Virus record (IMG/VR): IMGVR_UViG_3300042453_003962
Coordinates: 1 to 34,738 of that record
Direction: 5' to 3' (one strand)
Length of the DNA stretch: 34,738 nt
Source: a virus
The notes beneath the pieces are model-generated. The model saw nothing but the letters and a program-made list of their open reading frames with translations. It searched no databases and was not told the DNA's origin. Numbering within the stretch: position 1 is the first letter of the stretch; each line of letters begins with the position of its first letter. Shown here one piece after another: positions 23,287 to 32,365 of this stretch. The position numbers and the translations under genes were made by a program.

Positions 23287-26200
23287 ATGGTAGATAAGAT
23301 TGTACCCACAGAAGCAGTAGATTCTCCATACTATAATGACTACGATGAGACAAAGGATTTCTATAATATCCTGTTTCGTCCAGGTTATGCTGTTCAGGCT
23401 CGCGAATTGACCCAGCTACAAACAATTCTTCAAAAACAGGTTCAACGTTTTGGAGATCACGTTTTCAAGAATGGAAGTATTGTAACTGGAGCACAAATTT
23501 CAACGTCAAAGGCAACGGCTCTAAATCTATCATCCCAATATAGTGGTTCAGATATCACAATTGCAAATTTTGATCGCAAGTATGTCAATAATACAACAAA
23601 CACAGCAACAACTCAAGCAACAGCGTTTGTGTTAACATATGAAACCGGTTCATCTCCAGTATTGATGGTCAATTATATTTCTGGAGACACTTTTGCAAAT
23701 GATACGATCAAGGCATCGAACACATCAGACTTTGCAGTAATTTCTGGACCAGAAGGTCTAGGAACAGTTGCAAGTATTTCTGAAGGTGTAATGTTTGTCG
23801 ATGGATATTTTTCAAGAGTTGCAGCACAAACAATCATTCTTGACAAGTATTCAACATCTCCATCATATCGTGTTGGATTAGAACTAGATAAAAGCATTGT
23901 TCTTCCAACATCAGATACATCTCTTCTTGATCCTGCATTAGAAGCATCAAATTATCAGGCTCCAGGCGCTTCTCGCTACAAGATAACTCTAACTCTTGCT
24001 AAACGCACACTTGATAGTACCGACGATAGCCAGTTCATTGAACTTCTTCGTGTTGAAGATGGATACATCACAAATATTATCAAGTATCCAATTTATTCTG
24101 AATTGGAAAAAACATTAGCAAGAAGAACAAATGACGAGTCGGGTAGCTACACAGTCAGACCATTCACAATTCGATTGAGAGATCATGCAAACACAACTCC
24201 AAATGCGGAGCTATTTACTGCAACATTAAGTCCTGGAAAAGCTTATGTTCAAGGATTTGAATATGAAACATATAGTTCATTCAATCTAGATGTTGAAAGA
24301 TCAAGACAATCTTCGAATGTAAATAATTATCCACTATCATTGAATTATGGAAATTATGTTGTTGCGACAAATGCAAATTCTACTGGCGGCGCAACATCGA
24401 CCGGATTTTTCAAAATAGATGATTCTGGCATTGGTCCACAGCTTGTCGATTTGCATTCGGTTGTTCGCGGTCAAATTAATACAGTAAATCCAACCTCATA
24501 CGCAGCGACTAAAGTTGGAACAGCAAGAATAATAAATGTTGACTATGATAGTGCTGGAAATACAGCAAATTCATATTCATACAAATATAGAGTTTATTTG
24601 AATGATTTTTCATTCTCAAATGTAACCGGAACAATATTTGCAAATACATCAAATGATAAAATTGTACTAGCAAATGTGTCAAATGAAACATCGGCACAAA
24701 CTGTAGCAAACGTTGCAAACGCATATCTAGGTTCGGTCATAAGAATTGCAAATGGTGCATTGTCGGGAGTGACCAGAACAATCGTAAGCTATGATGGAAC
24801 TACGAGAACAGCAACTCTTGACTCAAATATTGCCATATCAACAGCTCAAGCAAACGCTGATCGTTGGTCAATAGATTTCTCATCTAGAGATATCAAGAGC
24901 ATGGCAAATATCGTAACTGGAACTCCAGTTTCTATTGGTGGTTCTATGGACGTTGATGTATCAAGCAAATATGGTAGCAATACAGAAATTACCGATCCTA
25001 GATACAACAAGTTGCTATTTGAGCTACCACAAAACTATGTCAAGCAGGGTATAACTGATCAAACATACGACTACTTCAAGGTGTTGGGTACTGCAGTATC
25101 CTTTACAAGCGGAACAACTGGGTCAATTAGTGCTGGTGTTGGAGAAGTATTTCTTGCAAATGGTACACAGTCAACTACTCAAGCATTGGAAAACTTCATT
25201 GTTGTTATTCGCAACAATCTAGGTTCAACGATTGGAGCAAACGGTGCAATTCTACCTATGACAACAGGTAGTGCAAGCATTGTCGTTAATAATGGAGGAA
25301 CGCCAACAGCAACTTTCACGGCGCCTCAAGCAAATACATTCACAGCTGACATTTTGGCAAAAGTTTCGATAACTTCTGGATCAAAAATAAATGAGAAGTT
25401 GAAGACTCTAGTTACTTCAAATTCCACACATATTCAAACGCAAGGTGGAACAGCAAATGCAACATTTGCAAATGTTTCTATCTATTCTGCAGCTGGTCAA
25501 GTTCATCTTTCCGCGCCAAACAAGACACCAGGTCAAAAAGATAGCTTGTACACATCTGACGTTTATGAAATAAACAAGATATATGATATCGGGTCTGCTG
25601 CTTTCACAAGCGGAACTGTTTTATCTTCATATAATGACATTACATCAAGATACTCTCTTGACAATGGACAAAGAGATGATCATTATGATCATGGCGGAAT
25701 TGTCTTTCTTCCAGGAAATTCGCCACCAACAGGAAATGTTGTAGTTTGCTTTAGTTATTTCAAACACGAAACTGGTGGTAGTGATGGTTTAGGATATTTC
25801 TCTGTCGATTCCTATCCATATTATAACAATATTCCACAATATACAAGTGCATCATCAGGCGAAACATATGATCTAAGAGACTGCATAGATTTTAGACCAA
25901 GAAGACGAGACAACTCAAACACTTCGCCCGGATATACTCTACAAACCTTCAGAGTCGGTCTTCCTAATGAAGAATTTTCTGCCGATTATCAATATTATTT
26001 GGCAAGAAAAGACAAGATCGTATTGACAAAAGACAGAGTCTTTAGCGTTGTTAAGGGCATCTCTTCTCTAAATCCAGTTCCTCCTAGAGAACCTGAAGGA
26101 TCAATGGTTCTGTATAATTTGACCATTGCTCCTTATACAGCATCGCCAGCAAATGTAATAGTAAAGTACGTCGAAAACAAACGCTACACGATGCGTGATA

Positions 26201-27852
26201 TCGGTTCTCTAGAAAAGAGAATTGAAAATCTAGAATATTACACGGCTTTGAATTTGGTCGAAAAAGATACTGAAATCATGTCGATCAAGGATGTTAATGG
26301 TCTTGATCGCACAAAGAATGGTATACTTGTTGATTCGTTCAAGGGACATTCTGTCGGTGACGTAAGAAACATTGATTACAAGTGTTCAATCGACACTAGA
26401 ACAGAAGAACTTCGTCCGTCAACTAATACAAATTCACACTACTTGGATTATGATTTTAGCGCAAGTACTGGATTGACATATAAATCGGGTCTTGTATTGC
26501 TTCCGTATACGACAGAAGAAATGGTTGTTCAAAACGTTTCATCGCAAACAGTTGACGTTCAACCATATCTGTTTGCTCGCTTTGTTGGCTCAATACAATT
26601 GATTCCTGAGTCTGACTTTTATTTCAACAAGTATGACCTACCAGATGTGACGATAAACTATACCGGAGAAAACGATGGATATTCGGCATTGCAATCAGCA
26701 CTAAGTGGTACAACATCTGCGTTTGATGCTGAATTCGGTCATTGGGAAACACGTTCAACTGGTGCAGAAATTGTTACAAATGAATTGAACGAGCAGGGAA
26801 GAAATGGACTACAAATTTGGGAAAATGGTGTAAATAGAACAACGACATTTGGCGGCTATCAGAACGGATTCCTGCGTCGCTCTTCATTTGATCAAATTTC
26901 TCAAACTGTCAATGATCGTGTCGTAAACCTTGGTGTTACTCCGATCATGCGTCAAATCGATATTGATTTTGTCGCAACATCTTTAAGACCAAGAAAAGTT
27001 GTATATTATTACTTTGATGATGTGAACGTAACAAATTATGTTCAGAGAGCTAACGAATTAGTATTTTCTGGAAATAATTTCTTTGATAAAGCCGATGGTG
27101 AAAGAATTACTTCGGGATCGGGTAATACTGCAAATGTTATCTTGTCAAAGACATTGTCATCATCTAATGTTGCATATGTTGCAGACGTTAGCGGGAATGT
27201 GATAGCTGGACAAACTTGGACAGGTGCAAGATCTTCAAATACAGGTATTGTTGTAGAATATAGACACTATTCAGGTACTGCAAGAAGTGCAAATTCAACT
27301 ACGATCAATCTTGCATTTGATGCAGCAAACACGGATAGTTGGTATGTAGGAAATACAATCTACTTTGTTGATGGTTTAGGTGTTGGATCTTCTTATACAA
27401 TTGATGCGTATATTGGCTCAACGAGATCTGCAAGAAACACTGCAGGCTTCTCTGTAACACCAGGATCAAATACAAGATATTCGATTGGCGATTCAAAGAC
27501 AAATGAATTTGGTCAACTTGCCGGCACATTTGTTGTACCAAGCAATAGTACGTTGAAGTTTAGAACTGGCGAGAGAATGTTTAGAATAAGTAATCTTGCT
27601 AATGGTTCTTCAAACGGTTCAACGACTATTGGCGAAAGCAAGTTCTATGCACAAGGATTGATTGGTGTTTCTGTAGGCGTAACTGCAACCAGATTGCCAC
27701 AGCCTACATATTATCCTGGAGATGCTTATTATTGGGATGGTGATGCTGGAAATCATGGAGCACCAGATAATAATGGTTATGGCGGTGGTGGATTAGGTCC
27801 AGATAGTACAGGAGCCAGTGGTTTTGGTGGCGGCGGATCAGAACAGCAATAA
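23287..27852 (+). CDS. Giant virion structural protein, DUF4815 type
   Basis: 1521 residues, the largest gene here. The N-terminus (YYNDYDETKDFYNILFRPGY, then AVQARELTQLQTILQKQVQRFG and HVFKNGSIVTGAQIS, written in parts) is the DUF4815 signature found in long baseplate/fiber-associated proteins of cyanophages. The middle is beta-rich. DLRDCIDFRPRRRDN and MRDIGSLEKRIENLEYYTAL (about 960) are strong family landmarks. The last ~45 residues are Gly/Asp/Asn-rich (NNGYGGGGLGPDSTGASGFG). In related phages I recall the 'LAQTFFV' segment continuing in the same chain; here it begins a separate gene 28 bases later. Probable role: peripheral baseplate or fiber attachment. Confidence 0.85.
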   Translation: MVDKIVPTEAVDSPYYNDYDETKDFYNILFRPGYAVQARELTQLQTILQKQVQRFGDHVFKNGSIVTGAQISTSKATALNLSSQYSGSDITIANFDRKYVNNTTNTATTQATAFVLTYETGSSPVLMVNYISGDTFANDTIKASNTSDFAVISGPEGLGTVASISEGVMFVDGYFSRVAAQTIILDKYSTSPSYRVGLELDKSIVLPTSDTSLLDPALEASNYQAPGASRYKITLTLAKRTLDSTDDSQFIELLRVEDGYITNIIKYPIYSELEKTLARRTNDESGSYTVRPFTIRLRDHANTTPNAELFTATLSPGKAYVQGFEYETYSSFNLDVERSRQSSNVNNYPLSLNYGNYVVATNANSTGGATSTGFFKIDDSGIGPQLVDLHSVVRGQINTVNPTSYAATKVGTARIINVDYDSAGNTANSYSYKYRVYLNDFSFSNVTGTIFANTSNDKIVLANVSNETSAQTVANVANAYLGSVIRIANGALSGVTRTIVSYDGTTRTATLDSNIAISTAQANADRWSIDFSSRDIKSMANIVTGTPVSIGGSMDVDVSSKYGSNTEITDPRYNKLLFELPQNYVKQGITDQTYDYFKVLGTAVSFTSGTTGSISAGVGEVFLANGTQSTTQALENFIVVIRNNLGSTIGANGAILPMTTGSASIVVNNGGTPTATFTAPQANTFTADILAKVSITSGSKINEKLKTLVTSNSTHIQTQGGTANATFANVSIYSAAGQVHLSAPNKTPGQKDSLYTSDVYEINKIYDIGSAAFTSGTVLSSYNDITSRYSLDNGQRDDHYDHGGIVFLPGNSPPTGNVVVCFSYFKHETGGSDGLGYFSVDSYPYYNNIPQYTSASSGETYDLRDCIDFRPRRRDNSNTSPGYTLQTFRVGLPNEEFSADYQYYLARKDKIVLTKDRVFSVVKGISSLNPVPPREPEGSMVLYNLTIAPYTASPANVIVKYVENKRYTMRDIGSLEKRIENLEYYTALNLVEKDTEIMSIKDVNGLDRTKNGILVDSFKGHSVGDVRNIDYKCSIDTRTEELRPSTNTNSHYLDYDFSASTGLTYKSGLVLLPYTTEEMVVQNVSSQTVDVQPYLFARFVGSIQLIPESDFYFNKYDLPDVTINYTGENDGYSALQSALSGTTSAFDAEFGHWETRSTGAEIVTNELNEQGRNGLQIWENGVNRTTTFGGYQNGFLRRSSFDQISQTVNDRVVNLGVTPIMRQIDIDFVATSLRPRKVVYYYFDDVNVTNYVQRANELVFSGNNFFDKADGERITSGSGNTANVILSKTLSSSNVAYVADVSGNVIAGQTWTGARSSNTGIVVEYRHYSGTARSANSTTINLAFDAANTDSWYVGNTIYFVDGLGVGSSYTIDAYIGSTRSARNTAGFSVTPGSNTRYSIGDSKTNEFGQLAGTFVVPSNSTLKFRTGERMFRISNLANGSSNGSTTIGESKFYAQGLIGVSVGVTATRLPQPTYYPGDAYYWDGDAGNHGAPDNNGYGGGGLGPDSTGASGFGGGGSEQQ

Positions 27853-27879
27853 TTTTTTGATTAAGAAAAGAGAGAATAA

Positions 27880-29373
27880 ATGCCAGCAATTCTAGCACAA
27901 ACATTTTTCGTAGATAGAACTCTTTATAGAGAGGGTGTATTTGTCTCTAGCGTTGATCTATTCTTCGCAAATAAAGATTCATCAGGAATACTTCCTGTCG
28001 AAGTACAGTTGCGTCCAACAAGAAATGGATTTCCTCTAACGAATTATGCCATACCTTTATCAAAAGTCTCTGTTGATGCGATAAATGTAAAAACATCAGA
28101 CCAACCAGATTCAAATGATTCTGATACAAAAACGTCTTTTACTTTTCCAGCTCCAGTATATCTTGAACCTGGCGGTGAATATGCTCTTGTCGTGTATTCA
28201 GATAGTCCTGAATATGTTCTATTTTCAGCCAAAGTTGGTCAAACACTAGTTGGTAGTGATAGGTCTGTATCTAAGCAACCGAATACCGGCGTTTTGTATA
28301 AGCCACAAAATGCATCAGAATGGATACCTTTTGCAGACGAAGACCTAATGTTTGTCGTGAATAAGTGCGTATTTTCTACGGCAAGTTCAGGATCAGGAGT
28401 CTTCAATGTTCGTTCTCCGTCTTCAAATGTCGAGATGGACTTAATGTACGTTCGATCAGATCAGATGAAATTTGCTACATCTACACTAGATTATTCATTT
28501 AAAGCCACATTGAAGTCAACGGGGATAGTCGATTCTTCGTATACAGGATTTTTGACAAACAAAGACTATGAATTTAATGATGGTTTAGGTCGTAGAAAGA
28601 TTGATAATTCAAATCACTTTATATTGAAGGCAGATTTCGCGACACTAAATCCAGATGTGTCTCCAGCAGTTGACGTACAAAGACTTGGTTTGTTTTCAAT
28701 TGAAAATATCATCAATAATGCAAATCTTTCAAATTCGACAATTGTGGTAACTGACGGCGGCGCAGGACACACCAATCCAACAGTTACAATTTCTGGCGGT
28801 GGTGGTTCAGGTGCAACGGCAACAGCAAACGTTGTAGCAAACGTAGTTAGAAACATCGTTGTTACAGCTGGTGGTTCTGGGTATACAAGCACGCCAACTA
28901 TTACAATCTCTGAAGGCGGGGCGACAAGAAACGCTTCGGCAATTGTTCTTGGTGAAACAAGATCGTCTGGTGGTAATTATCTTGCTCGTTATATTAGTCG
29001 TCGCGTACAGCTAAACGATGGCTTTGACTCTTCGGATCTTCGCGTGTTCTTGACTGCATATAAGCCACCTACGACGGGAATTGAAGTATACTATAAGATT
29101 TTGAACGCTGATGATCCCGATGATTTTGATGTAAAATCATATTTCAAGATGGAGCAAAAGACGCCATCGGGAGTGACATCAACAAACTACAATGACTACA
29201 TTGAATATGAATATAGACCATCTCTAAACACCGATTTGGTTATATATTCAAGTGGTGGAACAACATATGAAACATTCAAGTTCTTTGCAGTCAAGATAGT
29301 GCTAAGTAGTCCAGATACTACTCTTGTTCCTAAAGTTAGAGATATGCGTGTAATTGCGTTGCCGGCAGGATGA
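27880..29373 (+). CDS. Structural protein, C-terminal companion of the DUF4815 protein
   Basis: 497 residues. It opens with [20 protein letters not shown] then [20 protein letters not shown] and [19 protein letters not shown], a beta-sandwich segment that in cyanophage giant proteins follows DUF4815 in one polypeptide. Residues ~285-355 carry two GxGYT-type repeats ([20 protein letters not shown] and [19 protein letters not shown]). The C-terminal third ([38 protein letters not shown]) is also beta-rich. AGAGAG precedes the ATG by 7 bases, so it has its own initiation. Likely assembles with the preceding gene product at the baseplate periphery. Confidence 0.8.
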   Translation: MPAILAQTFFVDRTLYREGVFVSSVDLFFANKDSSGILPVEVQLRPTRNGFPLTNYAIPLSKVSVDAINVKTSDQPDSNDSDTKTSFTFPAPVYLEPGGEYALVVYSDSPEYVLFSAKVGQTLVGSDRSVSKQPNTGVLYKPQNASEWIPFADEDLMFVVNKCVFSTASSGSGVFNVRSPSSNVEMDLMYVRSDQMKFATSTLDYSFKATLKSTGIVDSSYTGFLTNKDYEFNDGLGRRKIDNSNHFILKADFATLNPDVSPAVDVQRLGLFSIENIINNANLSNSTIVVTDGGAGHTNPTVTISGGGGSGATATANVVANVVRNIVVTAGGSGYTSTPTITISEGGATRNASAIVLGETRSSGGNYLARYISRRVQLNDGFDSSDLRVFLTAYKPPTTGIEVYYKILNADDPDDFDVKSYFKMEQKTPSGVTSTNYNDYIEYEYRPSLNTDLVIYSSGGTTYETFKFFAVKIVLSSPDTTLVPKVRDMRVIALPAG

Positions 29374-29377
29374 TAAA

Positions 29378-29584
29378 ATGAAAGTCAAGATTACCGATAC
29401 GCAATATGTTCGTGATATAAATTCAAAAGCAATTCTAAACACAAATAGAGCACAGTTGGATGAATATCATGTTAAAAAGAATATGATGTCTAAAGTCAAT
29501 GAAATAAATACTTTGAAAGAAGAAGTGGCGGAAATCAAGGACATGATGCAAAAGATTCTAACATTAGTGTCGGAGCGCAAGTAA
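29378..29584 (+). CDS. Small coiled-coil phage protein
   Basis: 68 residues from the ATG at 29378. An upstream in-frame start at 29354 lies inside the previous gene and adds residues unlike the rest. The N-terminal part (ITDTQYVRDINSKAILNTNR) resembles small proteins found beside structural genes in T4-like cyanophages. The second half is a heptad-like coiled coil (VNEINTLKEEVAEIKDMMQK). No function is known; the location suggests a tail or fiber accessory. Confidence 0.75.
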   Translation: MKVKITDTQYVRDINSKAILNTNRAQLDEYHVKKNMMSKVNEINTLKEEVAEIKDMMQKILTLVSERK

Positions 29585-29585
29585 T

Positions 29586-30317
29586 ATGCCTATTAGTAAC
29601 GTAGCACTCACGAACACATTTGATGAATGGAGAGTGACGACTAATCAGCTGATTGTTGTCACAAATGACTTGCTTGGCGATGGTCTTACGACTTATCGTA
29701 GTGTGACTGCAAATGTTGTTACAGCAAATACGTTGTTTTTTGGAACTTTGAATGTAGTATCTTTGCTTGCCTCAACTTTTGCTCGCGCTAATGCTGCAAA
29801 TTTGATTGCAAATCTAGCATTTGATAAAGCAAATACAGCAAATGTAATTGCAGCTGCCGCTTTTGACAAAGCTAATGTTGCAAACAACAATGCAAGTAAT
29901 ACGGTTCTTCGCACGGGCGACACGATGACTGGAACCTTAGTTGTTCCAAATATCAACGTATCGTCAAATATTCGCATGACCGGCGGTCTTGTCGATACTG
30001 CAAAAGCCAATATTCTTTCGCAAACATTGACTGATGCTGCAACTATAACGTGGAATGCATCAAATGGACAAATTGCTACGGTTACATTGAATGGAAATCG
30101 TGTTCTGTCAAACATAACAAATATTCGTGTTGGTACATATGTTCTTCATGTAGTGCAAAATACGTCTGGTGGTAGCTCACTTACTTTTGGACAAGGATAT
30201 CGTTTTACAGGGAATATTGCTCCGCCATTAACTACAGCAGCGAATTCTCGTGATGTGTTTACTTTCATTTCTGATGGATCAAAATTATACGGCTCATTCA
30301 TTCCTGACGTAGGATAA
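29586..30317 (+). CDS. Tail fiber-like protein with AFDKANTAN repeats
   Basis: 243 residues. The N-terminus (NVALTNTFDEWRVTTNQLIV) is the FDEWR-type start I associate with T4-like cyanophage fiber proteins. Residues ~60-105 are alanine/asparagine repeats of the type FARANAANLIANLAFDKANT, probably a trimeric fiber shaft. The rest is a beta-rich tip-like domain: LRTGDTMTGTLVVPNINVSS (a typical short phage-fiber motif), then TITWNASNGQIATVTLNGNR and a C-terminal FTFISDGSKLYGSF, seen in many phage tail proteins. The repeat segment is nearly identical in DNA to part of the fiber gene at 34186. Confidence 0.8.
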   Translation: MPISNVALTNTFDEWRVTTNQLIVVTNDLLGDGLTTYRSVTANVVTANTLFFGTLNVVSLLASTFARANAANLIANLAFDKANTANVIAAAAFDKANVANNNASNTVLRTGDTMTGTLVVPNINVSSNIRMTGGLVDTAKANILSQTLTDAATITWNASNGQIATVTLNGNRVLSNITNIRVGTYVLHVVQNTSGGSSLTFGQGYRFTGNIAPPLTTAANSRDVFTFISDGSKLYGSFIPDVG

Positions 30318-30318
30318 A

Positions 30319-31212
30319 ATGTTTCTACCACTTGTCACTAGACCAAATATACTAATAAACATAAACTCTATTGCAAACAATGTCAATTTGCGAGCAAGGG
30401 CAAATTCGCCATCATATCCTTTAAATGTTTTTTGCTTGATCAATGCAAACATTACGAGTAATTCTGCAAATATTCCAGCACTTAGAACTGGATTTGGCTG
30501 GGCAAATTCTACATATATTGTGATAAGAAACTCAGCTAATATTGTTGGGAATATAGGAGTTACTGGTATTTCTGGTTCTGGTGGTGCAGGCGGTCCCGGA
30601 GCAGGATATCCCACAAATCCAGTTGCAGCAGGTTCTGCTGGCGGAACTGGCGGGCAGGGTGCGAATGGTAGTCCTGGGTTTCAAGCAGAGGCAAATACCG
30701 GAACAACAACAACATCATTTGTCATAGTAATGAATAATCAAGGTTCTATCATAGGCGGCACCGGCGGTCCTGGCGGTCAAGGCGGTGGCGGCGGCGGCGG
30801 TGGTGGTGCTCTAGGATTTACACCAAGCAAAGGTGTTGGTCAATATCACGGCGGCGGCGGTGGCGGCGGCGGTGCCGGTTCTCCTATTGGTCTTGGCGGC
30901 GCAGGAGGACCTAGTAATGTTAATGGATCAGCTGGAGCAAATGGAACGGCTACACTTGGCGGCGCTGGTGGTGCTGGCGGCGGCGGTTCTACATATACTG
31001 CTGGACCGGGCGGTTCTGGTGGAAATCTTGGCGTTGCCGGTTCTCCTGGCGGAAATAACGCTGGATATGCATTCAATACAACATATGGCGCAAGAGCCGG
31101 AGGTGCTGCCGGAGCAACAGGAAATGTTGGTAATACGGGATTTGGTATTTCTGGCAATAATTTGATTAGATTTGTTGCTTTTGGTACTGTAGTTGGAAAT
31201 ACTTCAAACTAA
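30319..31212 (+). CDS. Polyglycine-rich adhesin-like tail protein
   Basis: 297 residues. The first ~85 look like an ordered beta domain (MFLPLVTRPNILININSIAN, YIVIRNSANIVGN). From residue ~85 the chain is dominated by GG-x-GG and runs of up to nine glycines (30570-31130), ending in an ordered SGNNLIRFVAFGTVVGN. The pattern recalls the polyglycine-II sandwiches of gp38-type receptor-binding adhesins (for example phage S16), and similar glycine-rich tail proteins occur in marine phages. Glycines are often GGC, making this part much more GC-rich than the surrounding genes. Candidate receptor-recognition protein; not proven. Confidence 0.75.
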   Translation: MFLPLVTRPNILININSIANNVNLRARANSPSYPLNVFCLINANITSNSANIPALRTGFGWANSTYIVIRNSANIVGNIGVTGISGSGGAGGPGAGYPTNPVAAGSAGGTGGQGANGSPGFQAEANTGTTTTSFVIVMNNQGSIIGGTGGPGGQGGGGGGGGGALGFTPSKGVGQYHGGGGGGGGAGSPIGLGGAGGPSNVNGSAGANGTATLGGAGGAGGGGSTYTAGPGGSGGNLGVAGSPGGNNAGYAFNTTYGARAGGAAGATGNVGNTGFGISGNNLIRFVAFGTVVGNTSN

Positions 31213-31830
31213 TCATACAAATTTAGGACCAGTAATCCAAATTACTATTGTTTTACGAATGCCCTTGGTCACTGGTTTTACCCTATGAATAATGTATGAA
31301 GGAAAGAATATCATTCTACCTTTTTTCATTAATATGGTTTCGGGTTCTTCTTGATTTCCCACATTGATTTGAAATTCTCCTCCAACAAAGTCTTTTTCCG
31401 GATCGGACAAACACATTACAAGAGACAATTTTCTTGTTATATTAAATTTATTTTGACCATGAATCATATCCATGTGCCAGTTATATTCACCACTTTCATT
31501 TCCATGATATTCTGTGTATTGGAAATCAGCATATCCGTTTAATTCATAATTGTAGTAGCTTTCATTTATAATTTTGCTTATTTCATTTACTCTATTAAAA
31601 AACCATGCATTATTTTCATTTTTACTATAGAATTTAATTCTTGATTTTCTTATCTTTTCTGTTTCGTTAATGTCATTGGTACCAACAACAGTTGCTTTTT
31701 CTGTTTGTTCTATTTGACAGTATCTTTCTAAATTTGTTAATTCTTCTTCAGAAAATGCATTATCCCAATATGCCCAACTATATGTTGTACACATTCTTTC
31801 CTCTGGATTATTTGTAATGTCTTTGTACAT
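31213..31830 (-). CDS. 2OG-Fe(II) oxygenase (prolyl hydroxylase-like)
   Basis: 205 residues. Iron- and 2-oxoglutarate-dependent dioxygenase of the PKHD/P4Hc type, frequent in T4-like cyanophages. The iron triad is visible: H119-x-D121 (in YNWHMDM) and distal H172 (FPSYIIHRV), with R182 ten residues on to bind 2-oxoglutarate. FVGGEFQINV is the typical strand between. I chose the ATG at 31830, with GAGGA 7 bases upstream; the in-frame TTG at 31842 lies before it. Its stop directly abuts the stop of the glycine-rich gene. It could hydroxylate a virion, host or nucleic-acid target; the substrate is unknown. Confidence 0.88.
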   Translation of the reverse strand: MYKDITNNPEERMCTTYSWAYWDNAFSEEELTNLERYCQIEQTEKATVVGTNDINETEKIRKSRIKFYSKNENNAWFFNRVNEISKIINESYYNYELNGYADFQYTEYHGNESGEYNWHMDMIHGQNKFNITRKLSLVMCLSDPEKDFVGGEFQINVGNQEEPETILMKKGRMIFFPSYIIHRVKPVTKGIRKTIVIWITGPKFV

Positions 31831-31852
31831 TATTTTCCTCAAGTTGGGTCAT

Positions 31853-31860
31853 TATAAATA
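31853..31860 (+). promoter_or_regulatory. Late promoter (TATAAATA)
   Basis: Exact T4 late consensus in the gap between the divergent oxygenase and the 157-residue gene, 31 bases before the ATG at 31892. It should drive that gene and the PP-loop gene. Confidence 0.7.
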
Positions 31861-31891
31861 AAGATACATAGTTATATATCGGAGTAGGGAA

Positions 31892-32365
31892 ATGGAAGTC
31901 AAGTTTAAAATAATTGATGTTGATTCTTCACAGCACTCAATGATCGTGAGATACTATACTAATTTGCTAACTGAAGATAGTCTAGCAACATCATACAATC
32001 CAGATGGGACTATAGCTAGAAGAAGCGATGGATCACCACAAAGATGTCAAACAGATTATAACTTCAATATATGGCAAACTGATCCTCCTATTACGGAAGA
32101 GCAAATTAAGAAAATTGCAAACGACGGAGCGCCTTATGATTGGTTTAAGCTAAGACACGATATTCTCGATCCTCAAATAGATACTTCCTTAAATGTTGTT
32201 TCCAATCTATTAAATACAGAATTTGATGCCATCAAACCAGTATTTTCTATTGATACTATTGATACGAATGCAAATACAGAAAGTACATTGAGTGAAGATC
32301 ATATTGAAAATCTAATTAACGAACTTCTAAACAATTCAAGTGCAAATACTTCAAACACACAATGA
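31892..32365 (+). CDS. Hypothetical protein in the fiber region
   Basis: 157 residues, not recognised with confidence. The N-terminal ~95 residues look folded (MEVKFKIIDVDSSQHSMIVR, CQTDYNFNIWQTDPPITEEQ, DGAPYDWFKLRHDI). The C-terminal ~50 are acidic, Asn/Ser/Thr-rich and probably flexible. Expressed from the late promoter at 31853. Its ATGA overlap with the PP-loop gene indicates coupled translation. A tail or fiber-assembly role is possible. Confidence 0.7.
   Translation: MEVKFKIIDVDSSQHSMIVRYYTNLLTEDSLATSYNPDGTIARRSDGSPQRCQTDYNFNIWQTDPPITEEQIKKIANDGAPYDWFKLRHDILDPQIDTSLNVVSNLLNTEFDAIKPVFSIDTIDTNANTESTLSEDHIENLINELLNNSSANTSNTQ

Noticed and set aside
30846-31157. Minus-strand proline-rich ORF
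   Set aside because: It is the antisense of the glycine-rich coding sequence (GGN read as CCN) with no start context.
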